Assembly: GCF_024054195.1 (NCBI RefSeq)
Contig: NZ_JAMXLB010000001.1
Location: forward strand, 2,059,039 to 2,123,038
DNA: 64,000 bases
Direction: 5' to 3'
Source: Flavobacterium sp. NRK F7
GTDB taxonomy: Bacteria > Bacteroidota > Bacteroidia > Flavobacteriales > Flavobacteriaceae
Of the stretch, positions 50,218 through 58,023 are shown piece after piece. The notes beneath the pieces were generated by a model, which was given only the letters and a program-made list of their open reading frames with translations, was not told the DNA's origin and ran no database searches. Positions within the stretch are counted from its first letter, which is position 1; every line of letters starts with the position of its first letter. The position numbers were made by a program, and so were the translations under genes.

Positions 50218-50883
50218 ATGAAAAGAGAAATTATTATGACAGAGGATGGCTCCACCAGCATTCATTTACCCGAATGGAATGAAAGCTATCACTCGAAACA
50301 CGGTGCCATTCAAGAAGCCAAGCACGTTTTTATCAAAAATGGTTTGGACCTTTTTAAAGAACAATCCGCTATTGCAATATTGGAAATTGGCTTTGGTACC
50401 GGTTTAAATGCTTTAATTACCTTATTGGAAGCCGAACAAAGAAAACAACACATAGACTACACCGGTATTGAAGCGTATCCGGTTGCGTTTTCGGAAATCC
50501 AACAATTGAATTATGCAGACCAATTACAGGCAACAGAGCAAACACAACGGTTTCATAACATGCACCAATCCAATTGGGAACAAAAGGAAATGCTGTCGGA
50601 ATATTTTGGGTTAACCAAAAGAAATCAGTTTTTTGATACCATAACCGATGAAAACAAATTTGATTTAATTTATTTTGATGCCTTTGGTTTTCGTGTCCAA
50701 CCCGAATTATGGTCGGAAAGTATTTTTACTAAGATGTTCCAAGCGTTGAAAGCAGAAGGCGTTTTGGTAACCTATGCCTGCAGAACCAGTATTAAAAATG
50801 CCATGATAGCGAGTGGTTTTACGGTTGAAAAGCTTCCAGGAGCACCAGGCAAACGGGAAATGCTTCGTGCAATTAAAAAATAA
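50218..50883 (+). CDS. mnmD: tRNA 5-methylaminomethyl-2-thiouridine methyltransferase MnmD
   Basis: 221 residues. SAM-dependent enzyme for the last step of mnm5s2U34 in tRNA, here the stand-alone MnmD domain without the MnmC oxidase. Conserved: EDGSTSIHLPEWNESYHSKHGAIQEAKHVFIKNGL, SAM loop LEIGFGTGLNAL, FDLIYFDAFGFRVQPELWSESIF and PGAPGKREMLRA. ATG 50218 gives the conserved family N-terminus; an upstream in-frame start at 50170 does not. Confidence 0.92.
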   Translation: MKREIIMTEDGSTSIHLPEWNESYHSKHGAIQEAKHVFIKNGLDLFKEQSAIAILEIGFGTGLNALITLLEAEQRKQHIDYTGIEAYPVAFSEIQQLNYADQLQATEQTQRFHNMHQSNWEQKEMLSEYFGLTKRNQFFDTITDENKFDLIYFDAFGFRVQPELWSESIFTKMFQALKAEGVLVTYACRTSIKNAMIASGFTVEKLPGAPGKREMLRAIKK

Positions 50884-51034
50884 ACAACTGATTCATAGTT
50901 AGTTATGAATTAATTTGAAATTTTAGCATAATATTAGCATTATTTTTAAGACCTACAACGTTATAGTTTTCAAAAAAAAGGTATATTTACATACGTTCTT
51001 ATCCCAAAGTCTAACAAACATTAATTGAATTACA

Positions 51035-51229
51035 ATGGCAAGATCAATGTTTTCTTATTCAAAATCTATACTTGAAAGAGTTAGTTTTGACCCAAAACTG
51101 TTTTGTAAAGAGTTAGAAAAAGCAATAAAAGTATTATTGCCTTATGAAATTGACCAATTACGAGATTGGTTATTACAATTTACCAAAGAAAAACCTGAAT
51201 TAAGGCAATGTTTAATTTATATAAACTAA
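51035..51229 (+). CDS. Small conserved helical protein
   Basis: 64 residues: MARSMFSYSKSILERVSFDP then a helical KELEKAIKVLLPYEIDQLRDWLLQFTKEKPELRQCLIYIN. It has a good terminator and lies alone, which supports a real gene. I recall similar short proteins in Flavobacteriia. A weak TATATTTA box lies about 45 bases upstream. Function unknown. Confidence 0.68.
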   Translation: MARSMFSYSKSILERVSFDPKLFCKELEKAIKVLLPYEIDQLRDWLLQFTKEKPELRQCLIYIN

Positions 51230-51255
51230 AAAAAGGAGCAATTTGCTCCTTTTTT
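51229..51255. terminator. Bidirectional terminator between the small protein gene and oxyR
   Basis: AAAAAAGGAGCA and its complement around a three-base loop, with T runs on both strands. It overlaps the end of both convergent genes. Confidence 0.85.
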
Positions 51256-52195
51256 ATTTTGCAGCCTTCGGACTGATAATTTCTACATCATGAAATGCAA
51301 TCGCACCTCGTACTACACCTGAAATAGTATCGCGTAGTGCATTGATAATATGAATTTTTAATTCGTTTTTAGGATAAATCAAACTCACTTCTCGAGAAGG
51401 TTTCGGATTTTTAAACTGTCGCAACTTGACTTTATTTTTTTCGTTCAAATCCAAGCTGTGCAAATAGGGTAAAAGGGTAGTGCCTAAACCTTCATCTGCT
51501 AATTTTATTAAGGTTTCAAAGCTACCACTCTCAATTTGAAAATGGTTCTCATTAATATAGGCATTGTTTTTACAAAGATTGAGAATTCCATTCTTGAAAC
51601 AGTGTCCGTCTTGTAATAAAAGAATGCGATCTAAATCTAGATCACTTACTTCAATTTCCTTTTTGTCAAAACTGCTATGCGTATCCGGAATATACGCTAC
51701 AAAAGGTTCGTAATACAACACAATTTCTTTAATGTTTTCCTCTTCTAATGGAGTAGCTGCAATAGCACAATCCAAATGACCGTTTTTCAGTTTTTGGATA
51801 ATCTCTTCCGTTGTATTTTCTTCAATAACCAAATTTACCTTTGGGTATTTAGCGATGAAATTGGTTAAAAACATAGGTAATAGGGTAGGCATAATCGTTG
51901 GAATGATACCCACTTTAAATTCCCCACCAATGTATCCTTTTTGCTGGTCGACAATATCTTTAATTCGACCCGCTTCATTCACAATATTTTTAGCTTGATT
52001 TACAATTTTTTGTCCCACTTCTGTTAAAAGAATCGGTTTTTTGCTTCGATCGAAAATCAAAACGTCTAATTCGTCTTCCAATTTTTGTATTTGCATGCTC
52101 AAGGTGGGTTGGGTCACAAAGCATTTTTCTGCTGCAAGGGTAAAATTTTTGTGTTCAGCAACTGCTAAAACATAATATAATTGTGTAATTGTCAT
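51254..52195 (-). CDS. oxyR: Hydrogen peroxide-sensing LysR-type regulator OxyR
   Basis: 313 residues. LysR HTH (TITQLYYVLAVAEHKNFTLAAEKCFVTQPTLSMQIQKLE) and a substrate-binding domain. The redox cysteines are Cys199 in LLQDGHCFKNG and Cys208 in LNLC, the same numbering as the E. coli OxyR disulfide pair. ATG 52195 gives this register; the frame runs upstream to 52255. It is divergent from dps, a known OxyR target in many bacteria, so it probably controls dps through the 107-base gap. Confidence 0.93.
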   Translation of the reverse strand: MTITQLYYVLAVAEHKNFTLAAEKCFVTQPTLSMQIQKLEDELDVLIFDRSKKPILLTEVGQKIVNQAKNIVNEAGRIKDIVDQQKGYIGGEFKVGIIPTIMPTLLPMFLTNFIAKYPKVNLVIEENTTEEIIQKLKNGHLDCAIAATPLEEENIKEIVLYYEPFVAYIPDTHSSFDKKEIEVSDLDLDRILLLQDGHCFKNGILNLCKNNAYINENHFQIESGSFETLIKLADEGLGTTLLPYLHSLDLNEKNKVKLRQFKNPKPSREVSLIYPKNELKIHIINALRDTISGVVRGAIAFHDVEIISPKAAK

Positions 52196-52267
52196 TGTAT
52201 AAATATTTTTGATAAAAATATAAAAACTATCAATTTGATTTATAATAAAAGCCACATTTTTTTGAAA

Positions 52268-52275
52268 TAATTTTG
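52268..52275 (+). promoter_or_regulatory. Candidate -7 box for dps
   Basis: TAATTTTG, 28 bases before ATG 52303, in the oxyR-dps gap. An OxyR site would be expected nearby but none could be read with confidence. Confidence 0.4.
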
Positions 52276-52302
52276 TGTAGAAATTAATAAAAACAAAGTG
52301 TT

Positions 52303-52779
52303 ATGAAAATCAATGTCTTAGGTTTATCCGTTCAAGAATCAGAAGTTATTATAGAAAAATTAAACATATTGCTCTCTAATTTTCAAGTGTATTACCAAAA
52401 TTTGAGAGGTTTACATTGGAACATTAGAGGTAAACGTTTTTTCGATTTACATGTTAAGTTTGAAGAATTATACAATGACAGTCAGTTAAAGATTGATTTA
52501 ATTGCAGAGCGTGTGCTTACTTTAGGCGGAAAGCCCATGCATACTTTTACTGAATATTTAGCGAATAATAGTTTAAAAATTGGAAAAGACATTTCAAAAG
52601 ATACAGAAGCGGTACAATTGGTTATTGATTCGTTAACCGAACTATTAAAAATTGAAAGAGTAATTTTAGAGGAAGCGGCTTCTCATAATGATGAAGGAAC
52701 CAATGCCATGATGAGCGACTTTATCAAAGAGCAGGAAAAAACCATTTGGATGATGCAAGCTTGGATGGAAGAGGAGTAA
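52303..52779 (+). CDS. dps: Dps family DNA-protecting ferritin
   Basis: 158 residues, ferritin-like four-helix protein. The interfacial ferroxidase ligands are visible in NLRGLHWNIRGKRFFDLHVKFEELYNDSQLKIDLIAERVLTLGGKP (His, His, Asp, Glu). It forms 12-mers that oxidise iron with peroxide and protect DNA. The divergent oxyR gene fits peroxide control. Confidence 0.92.
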   Translation: MKINVLGLSVQESEVIIEKLNILLSNFQVYYQNLRGLHWNIRGKRFFDLHVKFEELYNDSQLKIDLIAERVLTLGGKPMHTFTEYLANNSLKIGKDISKDTEAVQLVIDSLTELLKIERVILEEAASHNDEGTNAMMSDFIKEQEKTIWMMQAWMEEE

Positions 52780-52831
52780 AAACCTATTAAAAAAATAAAG
52801 TAAAATAGTCTTATCCTACATAAAATCACTT

Positions 52832-52839
52832 TATATTTG
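52832..52839 (+). promoter_or_regulatory. -7 box almost touching the start codon of the next gene
   Basis: TATATTTG ends five bases before ATG 52844. If used, transcription would begin at or near the start codon, giving a leaderless message. Confidence 0.4.
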
Positions 52840-52843
52840 TGAT

Positions 52844-53140
52844 ATGAAGTTTTTATGTCAGTTAAGTCTCGTCTTTTTTTTAGCGTTTTTAGCGACACCT
52901 ACAATTATTAGTTTAGTTGAGGAGAAATCTTCTTTGGCATCTTTTTACGAATTAAATGAAGAAGAGGAAAGCGGTTCTGATATTTCTTTTGATGAAATAA
53001 AACTCATTACACAAAACGAAACGCTACAATTTACTCTTCCTTCTTTTGAATTTCAATTACCTCGTTTTGCTTTAATGGATGATGCACTACTGTGTCGGTA
53101 CAAGGCTTCTATTTTTATTCCACCACCTGATTTTGTTTAA
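52844..53140 (+). CDS. Small exported protein upstream of the SulP transporter
   Basis: 98 residues. Signal peptide (MKFLCQLSLVFFLAFLATP), acidic middle (ELNEEEESGSDISFDEIKL) and hydrophobic end SIFIPPPDFV. It is 33 bases before the SulP gene. I recall similar short proteins ending in a PPP-aromatic motif in Flavobacteria, but no role is known. A link with anion transport is suggested only by position. Confidence 0.6.
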   Translation: MKFLCQLSLVFFLAFLATPTIISLVEEKSSLASFYELNEEEESGSDISFDEIKLITQNETLQFTLPSFEFQLPRFALMDDALLCRYKASIFIPPPDFV

Positions 53141-53173
53141 AAAAATAAGTTGATTTAGTACTATTTTTTTAAA

Positions 53174-54760
53174 ATGAATTTTATGTTTAAATATTTAAAA
53201 AATGATATTCCAGCGAGTATCGTTGTCTTTTTTGTAGCATTACCCTTATGTTTAGGAATTGCCTTAGCGAGTGATGCACCTCCTTTATCTGGACTAATAG
53301 CGGGTATAATTGGAGGAATTGTTGTAGGGTCTATAAGTGGATCCAAAATTGGAGTGAGTGGACCAGCAGCGGGTTTAGCGGCTATTGTAGCTGGAGCAAT
53401 TGCTTCTCTTGGAAGCTTTGAAATATTCTTATCAGCTGTTGTTTTAGCAGGTGTAATCCAACTTTTATTTGGTATACTAAAAATGGGAGTTATTGGATAT
53501 TATTTTCCAAATAGTGTTATCAAAGGCATGTTAACTGGAATTGGGATCATTATTATTTTGAAACAAATTCCTCACTTTTTTGGTTACGATTTAGAAGCAG
53601 AAGGTGCAGATAGTTTTTTAGAACAATCAGGAGAGAATACTTTTTCAGCAATCGCTCATGTAATTGATAATATTACATTAGGTTCTTTAATTATTGGTGT
53701 TTTAGGTTTAGTGTTGATTTTATTTTGGGACACTATTTTATCTAAGAAACACGCCATTTTTAAAATCATACAAGGATCTTTAGTAGCGGTTTTTATTGGT
53801 ACCATTTTGCAAATACTCTTTAGTAAGACCCAAGGTCTTGCAATTGAAGGTAAGCATTTAGTACAAATTCCTGTTCCAGAAAAGCTTTCAGAATTTGGAA
53901 ACTTATTGCGTTTTCCTAATTTTGAACAAGTTTTTACTATGGATGTTTTTGTAGTTGCCTTTACATTAGCTTTGGTGGCTAGTTTAGAAACTTTATTAAG
54001 TGTGGAGGCAACTGATAAATTGGATCCCGATAAAAATATTACACCACCCAATCGAGAATTATTTGCGCAAGGAGTTGGAAATATGGTTTCGGGCTTGATA
54101 GGAGGCTTACCTGTAACTCAAGTAATTGTGCGTAGTTCTGCGAATGTACAATCCAATGCCAAAACAAAACTATCGGCAATACTGCATGGTATCTTGTTGT
54201 TAGTCGCGGTTTTAGCTATACCTAATTTATTGAATCATATTCCCAAATCTGTATTAGCAGCGGTGTTAATTATTGTAGGATTTAAGTTGGCCAAGCCTTC
54301 ATTATTTAAAAAGATGTTTGCTTTGGGTTGGACACAATTTGTTCCTTTTATAGTAACGGTAATCGTAATTATTTTTACGAACCTATTGATTGGAATATTT
54401 ACTGGTTTAGCTATTGGAGTAATTGTAATTTTGGTAAAAAGTTATCAAAATTCTATGTTTTTAAATAAAAAAGAATCGGAATCGAACAATGTCATTGAAA
54501 TGACTTTAGCAGAAGAAATAACTTTTTTAAATAAAGCTTCCATTCAAAAAGAATTGTTTAATTTGCCTGAGAATTCACGTTTGGAATTAGACATTAGGAA
54601 GACTACTTATTTAGATTATGATATTGTAGAAATTTTGGAAGATTTTGTGGTGCAAGCTAAGAATAAAAACATTTTTATACATTTAAAATCGGAACGAGGA
54701 ATAGTAGATAATCCTGCAAGTTTTATCGAATTTTTTAAATTAAAAAAACAATCAACATAA
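53174..54760 (+). CDS. SulP family inorganic anion (probable bicarbonate) transporter
   Basis: 528 residues. About 11-12 transmembrane helices with the SulP signatures IPASIVVFFVALPLCLGIALASDAPPLSGLIAGIIGG and SKIGVSGPAAGLAAIVAGAI, and VASLETLLSVEATDKLD ... GLIGGLPVTQVIVRSSANVQSNAKTKLSAI. A short STAS-like domain forms the end (LELDIRKTTYLDYDIVEILEDFV). The next gene is a carbonic anhydrase 18 bases away, which suggests bicarbonate as substrate; sulfate is the main alternative. Confidence 0.9.
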   Translation: MNFMFKYLKNDIPASIVVFFVALPLCLGIALASDAPPLSGLIAGIIGGIVVGSISGSKIGVSGPAAGLAAIVAGAIASLGSFEIFLSAVVLAGVIQLLFGILKMGVIGYYFPNSVIKGMLTGIGIIIILKQIPHFFGYDLEAEGADSFLEQSGENTFSAIAHVIDNITLGSLIIGVLGLVLILFWDTILSKKHAIFKIIQGSLVAVFIGTILQILFSKTQGLAIEGKHLVQIPVPEKLSEFGNLLRFPNFEQVFTMDVFVVAFTLALVASLETLLSVEATDKLDPDKNITPPNRELFAQGVGNMVSGLIGGLPVTQVIVRSSANVQSNAKTKLSAILHGILLLVAVLAIPNLLNHIPKSVLAAVLIIVGFKLAKPSLFKKMFALGWTQFVPFIVTVIVIIFTNLLIGIFTGLAIGVIVILVKSYQNSMFLNKKESESNNVIEMTLAEEITFLNKASIQKELFNLPENSRLELDIRKTTYLDYDIVEILEDFVVQAKNKNIFIHLKSERGIVDNPASFIEFFKLKKQST

Positions 54761-54778
54761 ATATTTAGAAACAATAGT

Positions 54779-55414
54779 ATGGCAGAATTTTATAAAAAAA
54801 TACTGGAAAACAATAAGAAATGGGTAGAAGAGAAACTAAAAATAAGCCCAGATTATTTCAATCATTTAGCAGAAGGACAACAACCACCACTTCTTTGGAT
54901 TGGATGTTCGGATAGTCGCGTTCCTGCAAACGAGATCATTGGTGCAGAACCAGGAGAAGTTTTTGTACATCGAAACATTGCAAACATGGTTGTACACAGT
55001 GACATGAATATGTTAAGTGTATTGGACTATGCTGTAAATGCTTTAAAAGTTACGCATGTTATTGTTTGTGGTCATTACGGTTGTGGTGGTGTAAAAGCGG
55101 CTATGGGTAATGATTCTATAGGTGTAATTGACAATTGGATTCGTCACATTAAAGATGTGTATCGTTTTCACCAACAAGAATTAGATGCCATTACAGATGA
55201 AAAAGATCGATTCAATCGTTTTGTAGAGTTAAATGTTAAAGAACAGGTATATGATTTAGCTAAAACTTCAATAGTTCAAAATGCTTGGAGAAATGGCCAA
55301 AAATTATTTTTACACGGTTGGGTTTACGGTTTGAATTCGGGTTATGTGACCGATTTAGGGGTAAATATTACTTCAAATGAAGATTTGGACGAAGTATACC
55401 AATTAAAATTTTAA
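54779..55414 (+). CDS. Beta-class carbonic anhydrase
   Basis: 211 residues. Zinc ligands Cys43 in IGCSDSRVP, His99 and Cys102 in VCGHYGCGGVKAA, and the catalytic pair Asp45-Arg47, as in E. coli Can. Interconverts CO2 and bicarbonate in the cytoplasm. It is co-transcribed with the SulP gene, so the two probably work together in bicarbonate supply or pH balance. Confidence 0.94.
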   Translation: MAEFYKKILENNKKWVEEKLKISPDYFNHLAEGQQPPLLWIGCSDSRVPANEIIGAEPGEVFVHRNIANMVVHSDMNMLSVLDYAVNALKVTHVIVCGHYGCGGVKAAMGNDSIGVIDNWIRHIKDVYRFHQQELDAITDEKDRFNRFVELNVKEQVYDLAKTSIVQNAWRNGQKLFLHGWVYGLNSGYVTDLGVNITSNEDLDEVYQLKF

Positions 55415-55419
55415 AGGGC

Positions 55420-56616
55420 TTAATCTTCTTCTAAGTTTTCATTAAAAGCAGAAGGCAATAGTTGTGGAATATATTTTACTAAGATAGGTAATAATATGCC
55501 GCCACCAGGAAGTAAAAAGATAGTTAACGAAGGTATGGTTTTACAAATATCGAGTAACTGTTTTTTTACTTTCTTTTTTTCTTCTTTATCCAGTTCTTTT
55601 GTTGTTGATTTTGCTAAAAGCACCATTAATTCTTTGCTTTCCGAAATTTCCTTAATTAATCTTTTTTTGTTACGAGTAATTAATTTAGTAACCGTTTTAT
55701 TGGTTTGATCGTAAAAATGTTTTACTGGGTTTGAAAAATTGAAATATGCTATTTCGTCTTTGTAAGTGGTAATGAAATGTTCAATGGCAAGTAAACTAGG
55801 TTCTAAATAGGCTTTTCTTAAACTTAGTTTAGCTACTAATACTTCTAACAATTCCAACTCCTTAGTCTCTAATTTTTGGTCACTCCACATCGCCATTTCA
55901 ACTAAATCCAAAAGATATAGTTTCTCAATTATAGAATCAAATCGTTTGAAATTAATTTCTTCTAGAGTTAAGTTTTCAATATTTTGAAATTTAGTGTAGC
56001 GTAATGAATTTTCAAATAGCTTTACTAAGAGTTCATCATATTTAGATTTATTCACTTTGGTTTTAAAAGCAATAGAAACCACTTTCATGCAACTCGATTC
56101 AAAATCTTTTAAGTATTTATCTGAAAAATCGGAATTGTTTATAAAATTGGCATACCCTAAAACATCCACGAAAAGCATAGCATTGATAACAATATGCGAA
56201 AAACTCTTCGTAATGATATTTTGATTCGTTTGGATTCGATCATTAATAATACTTTCTAATTGCGAACTCGAAGAAGCAGTAGGAAGTAATTTGGTTAGAA
56301 ACGTATAGTTTTCCTTTTGTACTGATTTATAGAAAGAATTAATACTTTTTAGAAATACGGAAGTATCTGTATCATTTGTTTTGAGACAAAAAGTAGCATA
56401 CAACGTATTTAAAAAAGCAATTTTTGTAATTTCGTCTAACGAAAGTCCCGAAAGGTCAATCGGTTTTTTTAAAATGATGCTTACGGGATGTCCATAAATG
56501 AAGCCCGAATTTCTTAAATCTTGATAAAAAGATTCATAATCAAAATAAGCTTTAAAATTACTTTGATTTTCTGTAAAAAATTTGTCAATCCAACCGTTAA
56601 TTGAAGGGTTTATCAT
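55420..56616 (-). CDS. LETM1-related protein
   Basis: 398 residues. Mainly helical, with a C-terminal LETM1-like stretch: ELMVLLAKSTTKELDKEEKKKVKKQLLDICKTIPSLTIFLLPGGGILLPILVKYIPQLLPSAF. This is the transmembrane-plus-basic segment of mitochondrial LETM1 cation exchangers. The bacterial homologues have been linked to biofilm, but the evidence is thin. Convergent with the carbonic anhydrase gene and followed within 90 bases by the divergent antiporter-like gene. Confidence 0.8.
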   Translation of the reverse strand: MINPSINGWIDKFFTENQSNFKAYFDYESFYQDLRNSGFIYGHPVSIILKKPIDLSGLSLDEITKIAFLNTLYATFCLKTNDTDTSVFLKSINSFYKSVQKENYTFLTKLLPTASSSSQLESIINDRIQTNQNIITKSFSHIVINAMLFVDVLGYANFINNSDFSDKYLKDFESSCMKVVSIAFKTKVNKSKYDELLVKLFENSLRYTKFQNIENLTLEEINFKRFDSIIEKLYLLDLVEMAMWSDQKLETKELELLEVLVAKLSLRKAYLEPSLLAIEHFITTYKDEIAYFNFSNPVKHFYDQTNKTVTKLITRNKKRLIKEISESKELMVLLAKSTTKELDKEEKKKVKKQLLDICKTIPSLTIFLLPGGGILLPILVKYIPQLLPSAFNENLEED

Positions 56617-56706
56617 TTTAAAAATATTGAAGCAAAGGTAAAAATTTCTTGTTTCTATACTGTTAAATTTGCAAAGTATTTATATCTTGCTAAAAAATAT
56701 TCTTGT

Positions 56707-57927
56707 ATGAATTTTGCTATAATTATAACTATCTGTGTCTTACTATTATTGGCTTATGCGTTTACGATAAGTTCGTCTAAAACCAAAATTCCATCGGTAA
56801 TTTTGTTGTTACTTTTAGGTTGGGTAGTAAAACAAATTACAGATGTTTTTCATATTGTAATTCCCGATTTAAATTCTTTGTTACCCTTTTTTGGAACATT
56901 AGGATTAGTGTTGATTGTTTTAGAAGGTTCCTTAGAGTTAGAATTAAATAAAAAGAAGCTTCCTTTTGTGGGGAAAACCTTGGTTACAGCTATTATTCCT
57001 TTATTTGTAACTGCTTTTGTGATTGGCCATTTTTTTTATTATTTTTTAGATTCTAGTTATAAAGACGGTTTAATCAATGCGGTGCCATTATGCATTATAA
57101 GTAGTGCCATTGCGATTTCAAGTGTAGGACATTTAAATTCTTTTAATAAAGAATTTGCCATTTATGAAAGTAGTCTTTCCGATATTATTGGAGTTTTGTT
57201 TTTTAACTTTATTGCGTTAAACTCAGTAATTAATTTGGATACTTTAGGTCACTTTGGTTTACAAATTTTATTGATGTTATTGATTTCGTTTATTGCATCT
57301 GCATTTTTAGCTTTTTTATTAAGTCGAATTGACCATCATATTAAGTTTGCACCCATTGTACTTTTAATTATTTTAATCTTTGCTATTTCTGAAATTTACC
57401 ATTTGCCAGCCTTAATCTTTATTATGTTATTTGGTTTGTTTATTGGAAATTTTGATGAGTTAGAACGCTTTAAAGCCATTCAATATTTAAAACCACGTTC
57501 ATTAGATAAAGAGGTTAAAAAGTTTAAAGAATTGATTATTGAAGCGGCCTTTTTAGTGCGTTCGCTTTTCTTTTTGTTGTTTGGTTTTTTAATGAAAACA
57601 GAAGATATTTTAAATCCACATACTTTTGAATTAGCTATAGGAATTGTAATTCTAATTTATTTAGTGCGAGCGATACAGTTAAAAATATTTAAAGTAAAAT
57701 TAATGCCATTATTGTATATTGCTCCACGAGGATTAATTACCATTTTATTGTTTTTAAGTATTCCTGATGACAGTAAAATTCCTTTGGTTAACAAAGCCTT
57801 AATTATTCAAGTTATTGTTTTAACAGCCTTAATTATGATGTTTGGTTTAATTTTCAACAAGCAAGAAGATCCGAAAGATGAAGGAAAAGGAGATAATCTG
57901 AAGATTGATATAGATGTTCCGATATAG
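56707..57927 (+). CDS. Cation:proton antiporter-like membrane protein
   Basis: 406 residues, 11-12 transmembrane segments. The Na+/H+ exchanger pattern is visible as KTKIPSVILLLLLGWVVKQ, then LVLIVLEGSLELELNKKKL, PLCIISSAIAISSVGHLNSFNKEFAIYESSLSDIIGVLFFNFIAL with the acidic SD site, and MPLLYIAPRGLITILLFLSIP. CPA1/CPA2-type. A soluble acidic tail replaces the usual TrkA domain. It exchanges Na+ or K+ for H+; which ion is unknown. Confidence 0.85.
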   Translation: MNFAIIITICVLLLLAYAFTISSSKTKIPSVILLLLLGWVVKQITDVFHIVIPDLNSLLPFFGTLGLVLIVLEGSLELELNKKKLPFVGKTLVTAIIPLFVTAFVIGHFFYYFLDSSYKDGLINAVPLCIISSAIAISSVGHLNSFNKEFAIYESSLSDIIGVLFFNFIALNSVINLDTLGHFGLQILLMLLISFIASAFLAFLLSRIDHHIKFAPIVLLIILIFAISEIYHLPALIFIMLFGLFIGNFDELERFKAIQYLKPRSLDKEVKKFKELIIEAAFLVRSLFFLLFGFLMKTEDILNPHTFELAIGIVILIYLVRAIQLKIFKVKLMPLLYIAPRGLITILLFLSIPDDSKIPLVNKALIIQVIVLTALIMMFGLIFNKQEDPKDEGKGDNLKIDIDVPI

Positions 57928-57960
57928 TTTATTAGGAAATGCATAAATAAAGTAACATAA

Positions 57961-57989
57961 AAAAATCCACTTTATCAAAGTGGATTTTT
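57961..57989. terminator. Bidirectional terminator between the antiporter and acyl-CoA dehydrogenase genes
   Basis: AAAAATCCACTTT and its complement around ATC, with T tails on both strands. It ends the convergent genes on either side. Confidence 0.88.
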
Positions 57990-58023
57990 AAACAAACTAA
58001 ACCAAAAAATTACAGTTGCTATT

